Assembly: GCF_002177135.1 (NCBI RefSeq)
Contig: NZ_MWPH01000001.1
Location: 1,116,001 to 1,180,000, forward strand
DNA from: Natronolimnobius baerhuensis
GTDB taxonomy: Archaea > Halobacteriota > Halobacteria > Halobacteriales > Natrialbaceae
DNA length: 64,000 bases
Direction: 5' to 3'
The notes beneath the pieces are model-generated. The model made no database searches and was not told the DNA's origin. It saw only the letters and a program-made list of their open reading frames with translations. The position numbers were made by a program, and so were the translations under genes. This document shows positions 8,408 to 16,533 of the stretch, piece by piece; position 1 is the stretch's first letter; every line of letters begins with the position of its first letter.

Positions 8408-8481
8408 CGGGCCGGGCGCGATTTGAACACGCGACCGTCTGATTAAGAGTCAGACGCTCTGCCGAACTGAGCTACCGGCCC
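8408..8481 (-). tRNA. tRNA-Lys (anticodon CTT)
   Basis: The minus strand gives a 74-nt cloverleaf. The acceptor stem GGGCCGG pairs with CCGGCCC and is followed by discriminator G. The D-arm contains TAGCTCAGTTCGGCAGAGC. The anticodon stem TCTGA/TCAGA encloses loop CTCTTAA, so the anticodon is CTT. The T-arm GCGTGTTCAAATCGC closes it. CCA is not encoded, as usual in haloarchaea. No intron is seen. Confidence 0.95.
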
Positions 8482-8656
8482 TATACCCTCGAGTTTCCGG
8501 CGGTCGTTCAAATACGTTTCCCTTGAAGACTGTCGTGACAGACCGGGACACGCACGGAGGCGTCCTCGAGAGGTATCGAGTACTGGATCCGATGACACTA
8601 TCGAAACGTAACAATCTTCGGGACCGTTAAGTGTGGCCGGTCCGACCACACGTGCA

Positions 8657-10105
8657 ATGAGTACGGGGGTTACGATTTCGTCGATCTCTGACTACGCGAT
8701 CTTGGGCTGTGGCAGCGTGGGCTACGCCGTCGCTGAAGAATTGGTCCAGCAGGGCAAAGACGTCCTCATCATCGACCGCGATGAGAGCCGCGTCGAATCG
8801 CTGCGCGACCAGGACCTAGACGCTCGCACCGCCGACATCAGCGAACCCGAGGTTGCCGATCTCGTCAGCGAACGCGGCGTTGTCCTCATCCTCGCGTCCG
8901 ATGTCGAATCGAACAAAGAGGCAGTCAAACACATCCGCGACCAAAACGACGGCCAATTCATCGTCGCGCGCGCGAGCGATCCAGTCTCGGGCGACGAACT
9001 CGAGGAGTTGGGCGCTGACGTCGTTATCAACCCCTCCTCAGTCATCGCCGAATCCGCACTGCGAGCGCTCGAGTCGGGTGAACTCGAGTACAACGCCAGC
9101 AAGCTTGCGGACTTACTCGAGGAGACGTCCTCTCGACTGGCGATCATCACGCAGGACAGTCCCGATCCGGATTCGATTGCGTCTGCGGCCGCACTCCAGG
9201 CGATTGCGGACCATCTCGGCATCGACTCGGATATCGTCTATTTAGGCGATATGGGTCACCAGGAAAATCGTGCGTTCGTCAATCTTCTAGGAATCGAACT
9301 CCTCCAGTGGGACGAACTCGAGGATCGGTCGGTCTATGACACCGTTGCACTGGTCGATCACGCGACCAGCGCGGAAATGGACCTCTCGGTTGATGCGGTG
9401 ATCGACCATCACGAACTCGAGGCCGATTACGAACCTGAATTCGTCGATATTCGGCCGAACATGTCCTCGACGTCGACGATCATCACGAAGTACATTCAGG
9501 AATTCGACATGAACGTCTCGGAGGAAGTCGCGACTGCGCTTCTGTACGGAATCCGCGCGGAGACGCTGGATTTCAAACGCGACACAACCCCCGCAGACCT
9601 CACCGCTGCGGCGTATCTCTATCCGTTCGCGAACCACGATACCCTAGAGCAGGTCGAATCACCGTCGATGTCGCCGGAAACGCTCGACGTGCTCGCCGAA
9701 GCGATCACCAACCGCGACGTCCAAGGCAGCCATCTCGTCTCGAACGCCGGGTTCGTCCGCGACCGCGAGGCACTCACGCAGGCCGCGAGTCACCTCCTCG
9801 ATCTCGAGGGTGTCACCACGACTGCGGTCTTCGGAATCGCCGACGAGACCATCTTCCTCGCCGGCCGGTCGAAGGATATCCGTATCAACATCGGCAAAGT
9901 GCTCGATGACGCCTACGGCGAGATGGGCGAAACCGCCGGCCACTCCACGCAGGCCAGCGCAGAGATCCCGCTCGGCATCTTCACCGGCATCGAAATATCC
10001 GACGACAACCGGAATACGCTCCTCGAGTTGACCGAAGAGGCAGTCACGCGGACGCTGTTCGATACGATGGGCGTCGACGGCACGGAAGGTTCGAACGGGT
10101 CCTAA
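8657..10105 (+). CDS. TrkA_N (RCK)-DHH-DHHA1 phosphoesterase family protein
   Basis: The 482-residue protein has a Rossmann TrkA_N/RCK domain first (GCGSVG at 17-22, an acidic residue ending the second strand at IIDRDE). A DHH phosphoesterase domain follows, with metal-binding motifs DSPDPDS (about 168-173), VDHA and IDHHE (DHH at 250-252). A DHHA1 domain ends with AGHSTQASAEIP, the equivalent of the GGH loop. DHH-DHHA1 enzymes cleave nanoRNA, pAp or cyclic di-AMP. The RCK fusion links a nucleotide-sensing fold to the hydrolase. The substrate is not determined. The ATG at 8657 opens MSTGVTISS. Confidence 0.85.
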   Translation: MSTGVTISSISDYAILGCGSVGYAVAEELVQQGKDVLIIDRDESRVESLRDQDLDARTADISEPEVADLVSERGVVLILASDVESNKEAVKHIRDQNDGQFIVARASDPVSGDELEELGADVVINPSSVIAESALRALESGELEYNASKLADLLEETSSRLAIITQDSPDPDSIASAAALQAIADHLGIDSDIVYLGDMGHQENRAFVNLLGIELLQWDELEDRSVYDTVALVDHATSAEMDLSVDAVIDHHELEADYEPEFVDIRPNMSSTSTIITKYIQEFDMNVSEEVATALLYGIRAETLDFKRDTTPADLTAAAYLYPFANHDTLEQVESPSMSPETLDVLAEAITNRDVQGSHLVSNAGFVRDREALTQAASHLLDLEGVTTTAVFGIADETIFLAGRSKDIRINIGKVLDDAYGEMGETAGHSTQASAEIPLGIFTGIEISDDNRNTLLELTEEAVTRTLFDTMGVDGTEGSNGS

Positions 10106-10263
10106 TGCTCACATCCAGCGCGAAGACGTGCGTGTCTCGCGTGTCGATTCTGCAGTCTCAGATCGTCTCGCCCCAGCCCGAAGAAATCAATGACTTGGTC
10201 ACAGTAGGCATCGCTCCCCTGTTTCAAAGTGCCTCGAGAACAGCGCGCAGATTCATACGGGTT

Positions 10264-10395
10264 ACTGTCCGTCATTTCCGTCGTAACCGCGATTCGGTGG
10301 CGGTTACAGCGGTGGACTCGCTGCACTCCCCCACCGAGACTCGTCTCACACGGTTCGACTCACCGCCGGCAAATCGGTACCGCAATCCGTATCAG
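10264..10395 (-). repeat. 132-bp dispersed element, copy A
   Basis: This stretch aligns without gaps to 20502-20633, with about 17 differences in 132 bases. On the minus strand it begins exactly at the TGA stop of the PRC-barrel gene (10392-10394) and runs downstream of it. A stem AACCGC/GCGGTT is kept in both copies while its 9-base loop differs at several positions. A second hairpin TGCAGCG/CGCTGTA keeps pairing through G-U. It looks like an RNA-level 3' element or small RNA rather than a protein gene. Confidence 0.75.
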
Positions 10396-10706
10396 GCGAG
10401 AATTTCGTCTTCTTCGTCGTCGGGGTCGCGAACGCGTTCGACAACTTCGTTGACCAGAACCACGTCGCCAACGGAGCGAACCCACCGGTATGGGACGATG
10501 ACGCCCTGGCCGGACTGGGCTTCCTGTGAAAACAGTTCGCGATTCAGATTGCCGAGTGCGAGGCCAGTGACGACCTGGCCGTCGATATTCAACTGGAGGT
10601 CCTCGATTTCGCCGACGAAAACGCCGCTGTTCGAGTAAACCTCGCGGCCGACGATTGAGGTGATTTCCTGCGGGGTGTCGTCCATGTCTCCCATGTCTTG
10701 GCTCAT
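10392..10706 (-). CDS. PRC-barrel domain protein
   Basis: The 104-residue protein is one PRC-barrel domain, a small beta-barrel found in RimM and photosynthetic reaction-centre H subunits. The core reads EITSIVGREVYSNSGVFVGEIEDL, then VTGLALGNLN and VIVPYRWVRSVGDVVLV. An acidic tail (DPDDEEDEILA) follows. Haloarchaea carry several such stand-alone proteins of unknown function, likely RNA- or protein-binding adaptors. The 132-bp element starts at its stop codon. Confidence 0.85.
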   Translation of the reverse strand: MSQDMGDMDDTPQEITSIVGREVYSNSGVFVGEIEDLQLNIDGQVVTGLALGNLNRELFSQEAQSGQGVIVPYRWVRSVGDVVLVNEVVERVRDPDDEEDEILA

Positions 10707-10845
10707 GCGCGGCGGACTCTTAATTGTTGGTCAGACAGTGCAGTCACCTCACCCACCGATGGACGGACCAAAAATACAGAAACGGGCTGAAATCGAGCCA
10801 TAGCCACCGTTTCGTCCCACGACAGCCCCGCGATGGTTCCGGCGA

Positions 10846-11994
10846 CTACCTCTCGAGTCCGAGAACGTCCTCGAGTGCGGCGTGGTCCGACAGTAACGCC
10901 TGCATCTGTGCGACGGTGTCGGCGTCTCGAGTGCGTCCGCTTCGGACGACATCTTCTGCGCGCTCGACGGTCGTCACGGTATCCGTCTGGACCGAAAGGA
11001 CGGGAACGCCCTTCTCAGCGGCCTGGCCCAGTATCGCACCGGATGGTCGGTGGCCACCAGTGAGAATTAAACAGCGGATTCCGGGGGCCTCGAGCGCGGC
11101 GGTGTGAATCTCGGCGCGGTCGCCACCGGTGATGACGGCCGCGTCTTTCGTCCGGCGGAAGTGCCGGAGTGCGCTGTCGGCACCCATTGCGCCGACGGCG
11201 AAGCGTTCGACATAGCTGTCTTCGCCCTCGTCGACGAGCACCGACGCGCCGAGTTCGTCCGCGAGTTCGGCGACGGTGACACCTGCGAGCGTCTGTTCGC
11301 TCGGAAGCACGCCGTAAACCGACACGTCTCGGCCCTCGAGGAAGGGAACCACGTCGGTCTCGAGTTGGTCGTAGGCCGCGTCGGGCACGTTGTTGAAGAT
11401 GACGCCAGCAAAGTGGTCACCGAAGGCGTCGGCCGCGGCGAGGACGTCGTCGACGTCGCCGGGCTGTTGATAGGGCGCGACCAGTACGACGCGAGCCTCG
11501 AGCAGTTCCGCGACGTCAACATCAGTAAGGTCGACGATGCCACCAACGGCGTACTCGCCGCCGCCTTCGACGAACATTCGGTCGTGGCCTGCAGCGAGGT
11601 CGTCGAACGCCTCCGTAATGCGTTCGCGCAGTTTTGCTGGGTCTTCGCGCCCGCGGATCGCCTGCTCGATGAACGTCGGCGAGTAGACCACGGGCTCTAA
11701 GTCGTGCATCTCGGCCTCGAGACCGAGCAGTTCGCGTGCGAGCATCGGGTCTTCGTCGACGGTCTTGCCGACGTTACTCTGCAGGCGCGTGCCCTTTGGC
11801 TTCATGTAGCCGACGCTGTCGCCGTCTTCGTGGGCGAGTTCGGCCAGCGCAAGCGTGATCGCAGTCTTGCCGACGCTTTCGGCGAGCGAACTGACGAGGA
11901 TTGTCTCGGTCTCGCCGGCGCTCGAGTCGGGGCTGCGTGTCGGTTCGGTCTGTTGATCGGTGTCGGTGTCAGTATCGGTATCTGTGTCAGTCAT
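10846..11994 (-). CDS. P-loop/DRTGG-domain protein (phosphotransacetylase N-terminal-like)
   Basis: The 382-residue protein has a BioD-like P-loop domain (SSLAESVGKTAITLALAEL near residues 35-53). A DRTGG-type domain covers the C-terminal half (ITGGDRAEIHTAALEAPGIRC, LTGGHRPSG). This is the architecture of the N-terminal regulatory part of long phosphotransacetylases, but the Pta catalytic domain is absent. The N-terminus is a Thr-Asp repeat. It follows the acetyl-CoA synthetase gene on the same strand with a short overlap, so the two are probably co-translated and it may regulate acetyl-CoA/acetate conversion. The role is an inference. Confidence 0.75.
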   Translation of the reverse strand: MTDTDTDTDTDTDQQTEPTRSPDSSAGETETILVSSLAESVGKTAITLALAELAHEDGDSVGYMKPKGTRLQSNVGKTVDEDPMLARELLGLEAEMHDLEPVVYSPTFIEQAIRGREDPAKLRERITEAFDDLAAGHDRMFVEGGGEYAVGGIVDLTDVDVAELLEARVVLVAPYQQPGDVDDVLAAADAFGDHFAGVIFNNVPDAAYDQLETDVVPFLEGRDVSVYGVLPSEQTLAGVTVAELADELGASVLVDEGEDSYVERFAVGAMGADSALRHFRRTKDAAVITGGDRAEIHTAALEAPGIRCLILTGGHRPSGAILGQAAEKGVPVLSVQTDTVTTVERAEDVVRSGRTRDADTVAQMQALLSDHAALEDVLGLER

Positions 11995-14095
11995 CGGTGA
12001 ACGCCTCCGTATCGACAGTCAGTCGCAGGTCAATCGCCTGTACGCCTTCGGGGCCGGCCACGAGCGGGTTCACGTCCAACTCGAGGATCGACGGGAAGTC
12101 CGTCACGAGCTGTGAGAGTCGCTGGATCGTCTCGACAACCGCGTTGACGTCCGCCGGTTCGCGGCCACGCGCGCCGCGCAACAGCGGCGCAGCCTGAATC
12201 TCGTCGACCATCGCGCGGGCTTCGTCCTCACCGATTGGGGCGACTCTGACCGACGTATCCTCGAGAATTTCGACGAAGATCCCGCCGAGGCCGAACAACA
12301 ACAGCGGGCCGAACTGCGGGTCACGGTTCATCCCGACGATGGTTTCGGTCGAGGCCTCGAGATCGAGCATCTCCTGGACCTGCACGCCGATGATGGTCGC
12401 GTCGGGCTGATAGTTACGCGCCCGTGAGACGACATCCTCGTAGGCGTCGTAGACGTTGTCGTCGCTCACGCCGACTTTCACGCCGCCGATGTCGGACTTG
12501 TGTGAGATATCCGGGCTAACAATCTTCATCACGACGTCGCCCTCGATTGACTCGGCGACCTCGTGTGCCCGCGCCGGGTCGTCGACGATTTCGCCCGTCG
12601 GTGTGGGAATCCCGTACGCCTCGAGGAGGTCCATCGACTCGACGCCGAGTCGGTTGTCCTCACGATCCGTTGCTCGCGCGATGATCTCGCGGGCACGCTC
12701 GCGGTCGACATCGAACGCGATGGGGTCGTCTCGAACCTGCGCGCGAACGTCACGATAACGCGTCAGTCCGTCAAGACCCGCAATCGCCCGCGAGGGATCG
12801 AAGTAGTTCGGGATGCCAAACTCCCGGAGCACTTCGTCGGCCGCTCGAGCGCGGCTCCCGCCCATCAGGCAGGTGACGACCGGTTTGTCGTAGGCCTCGC
12901 GTTTTTCGATCACCGTCTCGGCGAGGTTGTCGTAGGTGAGGACGGCCGTTGGCGCGGCGACGACGACGGCACTGCCGACGTTCGGGTCCTCGAGTGCGAT
13001 CTCTAAGGCCTCGCCAAAGCGCTCGGTGTCGGCGTCGCCGATGGCATCGATTGGGTTGTAGATGTTCGCCTCGTCGGGCATCGCCGCGCCGAGTCGGTCG
13101 ATGGTTTCGTCGGTGAAGTTCGCCATGTCGAGCGTCGAGTCACCGACGGCATCGGTTGTCAGGACGCCGGGGCCACCGGCGTTAGTCACGACGGCGACGC
13201 CGTCGGCGTCGGGTTCGGGCAGTCCTGACAGTGCCCGCGCGTAGTCGAACAGTTCCTGGACGGACTCGGCGCGAATTACGCCTGCCTGCTCTAAGCCGGC
13301 CTGATAGGCGCGTTCACTGCCCGCAATTGCACCCGTATGTGAGGACGCAGCCTGTGCCCCCGCGTCAGTTCGCCCTGATTTCACGAGGACGATTGGCGTG
13401 TCGTTAGTCACCTCACGGGCTGTCTCGATGAATCGCTGGCCATCATCGATATCCTCGAGATAGCCGATGATCACGTCCGTCTCAGGGTCTTCGCCCCACT
13501 CCTCGATGAAGTCCGTTTCGTCGAGGACGGACTTGTTGCCCAGTGAGACGACGTCTTTGAATCCGATTCGCTGTTCGTTCGCCCAGTCGAGTACAGCGGT
13601 GATGAACGCACCCGACTGGCTCATAAACGAAATCGAGCCTTCGCGGGCGTTTTCGGGGCCGAACGTGGCGTTCATGCCACTCGGCGTCGACATAACGCCG
13701 AGGCTATTCGGGCCGACAACGTTCAGATCGTATTCAGTGGCGATTTCTCGGAGCCGTCGCTCGCGCGTGGCCCCGTCGCCGCCGGTCTCCGCAAAGCCGG
13801 CTGTGATGACGACGACGTTTTCCGTCCCCGTCTCGCCGAGTTCCCGAACCGCCTCGAGAACGATTGGCGGGGGAACGACGACGACACCCAGCTCTATCGG
13901 CGGCGCACTCGACACGTCTTCATAGCACTCGAGCCCAAGAACCTCCTCGCGAGAGGGGTTTACCGGGACGATCTCACCGTCGAAATCCGACTGTAGATTC
14001 TCGAGGATCGCCCGGCCAACTGCGCCGTCACGGTCGGTTGCACCGACCACGCCGACAGTCTCGGGATCGAAGAGTGTAGCTAGCCGTCCCATCAT
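11987..14095 (-). CDS. acetate-CoA ligase (ADP-forming), fused alpha-beta subunits
   Basis: This single-chain NDP-forming acyl-CoA synthetase of about 702 residues converts acetyl-CoA, ADP and phosphate to acetate, CoA and ATP, the archaeal acetate-forming reaction. The N-terminal CoA-binding Rossmann domain begins LFDPETVGVVGATDRDGAVGR. The CoA-ligase domain has VKSGRTDAGAQAASSHTGA, with the catalytic His in SSHTGA. The C-terminal ATP-grasp half includes VVMKIVSPDISHKSDIGGV and LLLFGLGGIFVE. ATG at 14095 is preferred to an in-frame GTG at 14107. The 3' end overlaps the P-loop/DRTGG gene by 8 bases. Confidence 0.93.
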   Translation of the reverse strand: MMGRLATLFDPETVGVVGATDRDGAVGRAILENLQSDFDGEIVPVNPSREEVLGLECYEDVSSAPPIELGVVVVPPPIVLEAVRELGETGTENVVVITAGFAETGGDGATRERRLREIATEYDLNVVGPNSLGVMSTPSGMNATFGPENAREGSISFMSQSGAFITAVLDWANEQRIGFKDVVSLGNKSVLDETDFIEEWGEDPETDVIIGYLEDIDDGQRFIETAREVTNDTPIVLVKSGRTDAGAQAASSHTGAIAGSERAYQAGLEQAGVIRAESVQELFDYARALSGLPEPDADGVAVVTNAGGPGVLTTDAVGDSTLDMANFTDETIDRLGAAMPDEANIYNPIDAIGDADTERFGEALEIALEDPNVGSAVVVAAPTAVLTYDNLAETVIEKREAYDKPVVTCLMGGSRARAADEVLREFGIPNYFDPSRAIAGLDGLTRYRDVRAQVRDDPIAFDVDRERAREIIARATDREDNRLGVESMDLLEAYGIPTPTGEIVDDPARAHEVAESIEGDVVMKIVSPDISHKSDIGGVKVGVSDDNVYDAYEDVVSRARNYQPDATIIGVQVQEMLDLEASTETIVGMNRDPQFGPLLLFGLGGIFVEILEDTSVRVAPIGEDEARAMVDEIQAAPLLRGARGREPADVNAVVETIQRLSQLVTDFPSILELDVNPLVAGPEGVQAIDLRLTVDTEAFTDD

Positions 14096-14184
14096 CTGAG
14101 ACGTCACTTCGAAGTGAGTTAAAGCCCGCTCTCGTTCCCACGGCGTAGGCAGACAGAAGAATCGAACTGTGACTGCTCGAGCAG

Positions 14185-14433
14185 TTACTCGATAGCCTCG
14201 AGAAATTCGTCCAACGTATCGGTCAATTCATCGACAGGATCGCCATCATCGTCGGCCGAGTAGCGGACGATATACGTGTCCGTCTCGACAGCTTCGCGCG
14301 TCGTATCGACGCCGTTGACACCTTTCCAGATTGCTGAGACCTCGACTGTTCCGTACTGGTCGTGGTCGTACGTTTCCCCCCGTTCAACGACGGTATCCGC
14401 GCCGGAACTGGGGAGATCGGTTGTCTCATCCAT
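14185..14433 (-). CDS. small conserved acidic protein (82 aa), paralogue of a pseudogene at 22982
   Basis: The 82-residue acidic protein has VSAIWKGVNGVDTTREAV, YIVRYSADDDGDPVDELTDTLDEFLEAI and no signal or membrane segment. No named family is recognised. A degraded homologue lies at 22982-23218, also upstream of an HTH_10 regulator paralogous to the one next to this gene. The start overlaps the end of a 54-residue gene by 8 bases, indicating translational coupling. It could be a partner or antagonist of the regulator; that is speculation. Confidence 0.7.
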   Translation of the reverse strand: MDETTDLPSSGADTVVERGETYDHDQYGTVEVSAIWKGVNGVDTTREAVETDTYIVRYSADDDGDPVDELTDTLDEFLEAIE

Positions 14434-14590
14434 TCGCAGTCGACCTCGCTGTTTCGTCTGTGCTCTCGATGGCCGTCACTGTAGGCTCGAGGAGTCGATG
14501 CGCATATGGCTCCGGTTTACTGTCGGACAGAGTGAGAACGTCTCTCGAGTGCTCGATGTCGCGCACACTCTCTCTAATCACGTCGAACAT
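14426..14590 (-). CDS. 54-residue hypothetical protein coupled to the 82-aa gene
   Basis: The frame from ATG 14588-14590 encodes a charged, acidic, probably helical peptide beginning MFDVIRESVRDIEHSRDVL, with no membrane segment. It ends at TGA 14426-14428, 8 bases inside the following gene. The amino-acid composition is haloarchaeal and the overlap is the kind seen between co-translated genes, which is why it is listed despite its size. No family is recognised. Confidence 0.5.
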   Translation of the reverse strand: MFDVIRESVRDIEHSRDVLTLSDSKPEPYAHRLLEPTVTAIESTDETARSTANG

Positions 14591-14727
14591 CTATGGCTGA
14601 CTTTTGCATACGTAACCTCACTATACGTCATCGGGGGTATCGTCGGAGTGTATTGTTTCTCGCTGACAAACCAAGAGACAGCGCTGAAGGCCCGGTTTCA
14701 AGGGCGCTGGGAGGCGACGATACCCCC

Positions 14728-15378
14728 TCAGTCCGTCGCGCCAATGAGTGTACTTGCAATCAAGTTCCGCGTTCCGCGTTGCAATCTGGATGCAACTGCC
14801 TGTCGCGTAATCTCGAGTTCAGCGGCGATATCGTCCTGTGATGCAGTCCGCGGTGAATCGTAGTACCCATGCGAGTACGCAAGCACTAACGCCTCGCGCT
14901 GGGCATCCGTCAAGTCGTACTCACTGCCCGAATGCAACGGCGAAAGTGCGTGCAACTGGACGAGTTCGATGGGGATCCCACACTCACGACAGTACGACTG
15001 AAACTCCGAGACGGCCGCCTGCTCCGTCGCTCGGACGTCGAACGTCCACTTCTCGTGCGTGCCAACTGCCGATACCAGCGCGATATCTGTCTCGAAAATG
15101 GCCGTCAGCACGCTTTCGTAGTCGAAATCCCAGTCGATCCGAACGAACACCTCCGTCTCGAGGGCGTCGATAATCTGGAGGTCGTTGATACCCGGATGGT
15201 CAACACCCTCGAGATCAATCGCTGCTGCATCGACGTCTTGCAACCAGAAGTACGGAACCAACGCGTCGTTTGTCGGGATGACCCGCTCGAGTTCGATACG
15301 GGAAGCGGGAAACTTCGAGAAGACCTCTGCGAGCGGAAACTCTCCTTCCTCGGCGGTGAACGAGGCTTCGATGGCCAT
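14728..15378 (-). CDS. bacterio-opsin activator (HTH_10) family regulator, paralogue 1
   Basis: The 216-residue protein starts MAIEASFTAEEGEFPL and ends in an HTH_10 domain (LTDAQREALVLAYSHGYYDSPR, then DDIAAELEITRQAVASRLQRG). It is clearly paralogous to the protein at 23740-24390 along its whole length; shared segments include VPYFW, VRIDWDFD/NLD, ESVLTAI and LHALSPL. It lies 66 bp downstream of znuB on the same strand, so it may be read from the zinc transcript. The N-terminal half is probably a sensor, but the ligand is unknown. Confidence 0.87.
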   Translation of the reverse strand: MAIEASFTAEEGEFPLAEVFSKFPASRIELERVIPTNDALVPYFWLQDVDAAAIDLEGVDHPGINDLQIIDALETEVFVRIDWDFDYESVLTAIFETDIALVSAVGTHEKWTFDVRATEQAAVSEFQSYCRECGIPIELVQLHALSPLHSGSEYDLTDAQREALVLAYSHGYYDSPRTASQDDIAAELEITRQAVASRLQRGTRNLIASTLIGATD

Positions 15379-15444
15379 ACTGAGTATTCGACTGCAGCGA
15401 CAAAGGATCTGTGAACGGATGGCATACTCGGGCACGCGACCAAA

Positions 15445-16533
15445 TTAATGCATGGAGAGTGCAACACCAGAGCGACTCGAGAGCGCAATTGTTGCGAGAT
15501 AACAACAGATTGCGACGACGATAATCGAACCACCGGGTGGGAGACTCTGACTGAGCGCGAACGCAAAGCCGCCAAGTATCGAGACCTGGCCGAACAGAAT
15601 CGAGAGAAACAGCGTTTCACGGAAGCTATTGGCGATCTGTGAGGCAGCCGCGACGGGAATAACGAGCATCCCGGCGACGAGGATCACACCGAGAATCTGC
15701 ATCGCGCCGACGACGACGACGGCAGTCATAACGACCAGCAGAGTGTTGTAGGCGGTGACGTTGAGTTGGGCGACGCGGGCCGCCTGCTCGTCGAACGTGA
15801 TAAACAGCAGTTGTTTGTACGTCAACGCGATGACGGCGACGACGGACACCGTGAGAACTGCCATCATACGCGCGCCACCGGATGGCACAACCGAGAGGCT
15901 CCCAAAGAGCCAGCCCTCGATATCGATGGCAACCGACATCGTCCCTCGCCCCCAGCTAATCAGCAACGTCCCAACAGCGAAACTCCCGGTGAGCATGATT
16001 GCAATCGGCACGTCACCGAACGTGTTGGTGTGTTCGGTCAGCCACTGGACGCCGAGTGCACCGAGTATGCTGACAATGAGTGCGACGATCAACAGCGAGC
16101 CCTCCCAGCCCGTCACGGCGATGACAAGGAAGCCGACTGCAACGCCCGCGAACGCGGTATGGGCGAGCGTCTCACCGATCAGCGCCATTTGCCGGTGGAC
16201 GAGGTAGGTCCCGATTAGCGGCGCGACGATTCCGATGAGGACGCCAGTGGCGATCATTCGCCACATAAACGCGTGCTGGAAGACGTTTGTCCCAACCGAG
16301 TAGTCAATCCACATGCCAGCGATGAGGAACTGCTCGAAGAGCACCGCCGCACTGCCGTTGAGGTGGCGCAACCAGTCGAGGGCGATAAACGCGATCATCG
16401 CCGTTGCAAGCAGCGCAACGAGGCCGATCCCGACGATCTCGAGGCCGTAGCGAAGATCGAGCCCCTCGTGTGTCTCCGGTTGCTGTGCCTCCGCAGCGTC
16501 GCGTGCTCCTGAGGCGCGTTCGTCCCCGCTCAT
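15445..16533 (-). CDS. znuB: zinc/manganese ABC transporter permease (ZnuB-like)
   Basis: The 362-residue integral membrane protein is of the ABC-3 family. A cytoplasmic N-terminus of about 30 residues is followed by roughly nine hydrophobic helices. The family landmark GETLAHTAFAGVAVG is near residue 120, and AMQILGVILVAGMLVIPVAAA near the C-terminal third. It forms the membrane channel for the ATPase encoded just upstream, whose stop overlaps its start as ATGA at 16533. Zinc is preferred as substrate because of the His-rich partners; manganese cannot be excluded. Confidence 0.9.
   Translation of the reverse strand: MSGDERASGARDAAEAQQPETHEGLDLRYGLEIVGIGLVALLATAMIAFIALDWLRHLNGSAAVLFEQFLIAGMWIDYSVGTNVFQHAFMWRMIATGVLIGIVAPLIGTYLVHRQMALIGETLAHTAFAGVAVGFLVIAVTGWEGSLLIVALIVSILGALGVQWLTEHTNTFGDVPIAIMLTGSFAVGTLLISWGRGTMSVAIDIEGWLFGSLSVVPSGGARMMAVLTVSVVAVIALTYKQLLFITFDEQAARVAQLNVTAYNTLLVVMTAVVVVGAMQILGVILVAGMLVIPVAAASQIANSFRETLFLSILFGQVSILGGFAFALSQSLPPGGSIIVVAICCYLATIALSSRSGVALSMH

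Noticed and set aside
10105-10638. Plus-strand frame across dispersed element A
   Set aside because: It continues antisense into the PRC-barrel gene. The shared part with element B is noted as a possible peptide, but paired stems favour RNA.
14499-14863. Plus-strand frame with one hydrophobic helix
   Set aside because: It overlaps the coupled 54-aa gene and the 3' end of the HTH regulator. The composition is not acidic, and the opposite-strand small gene explains the region better.
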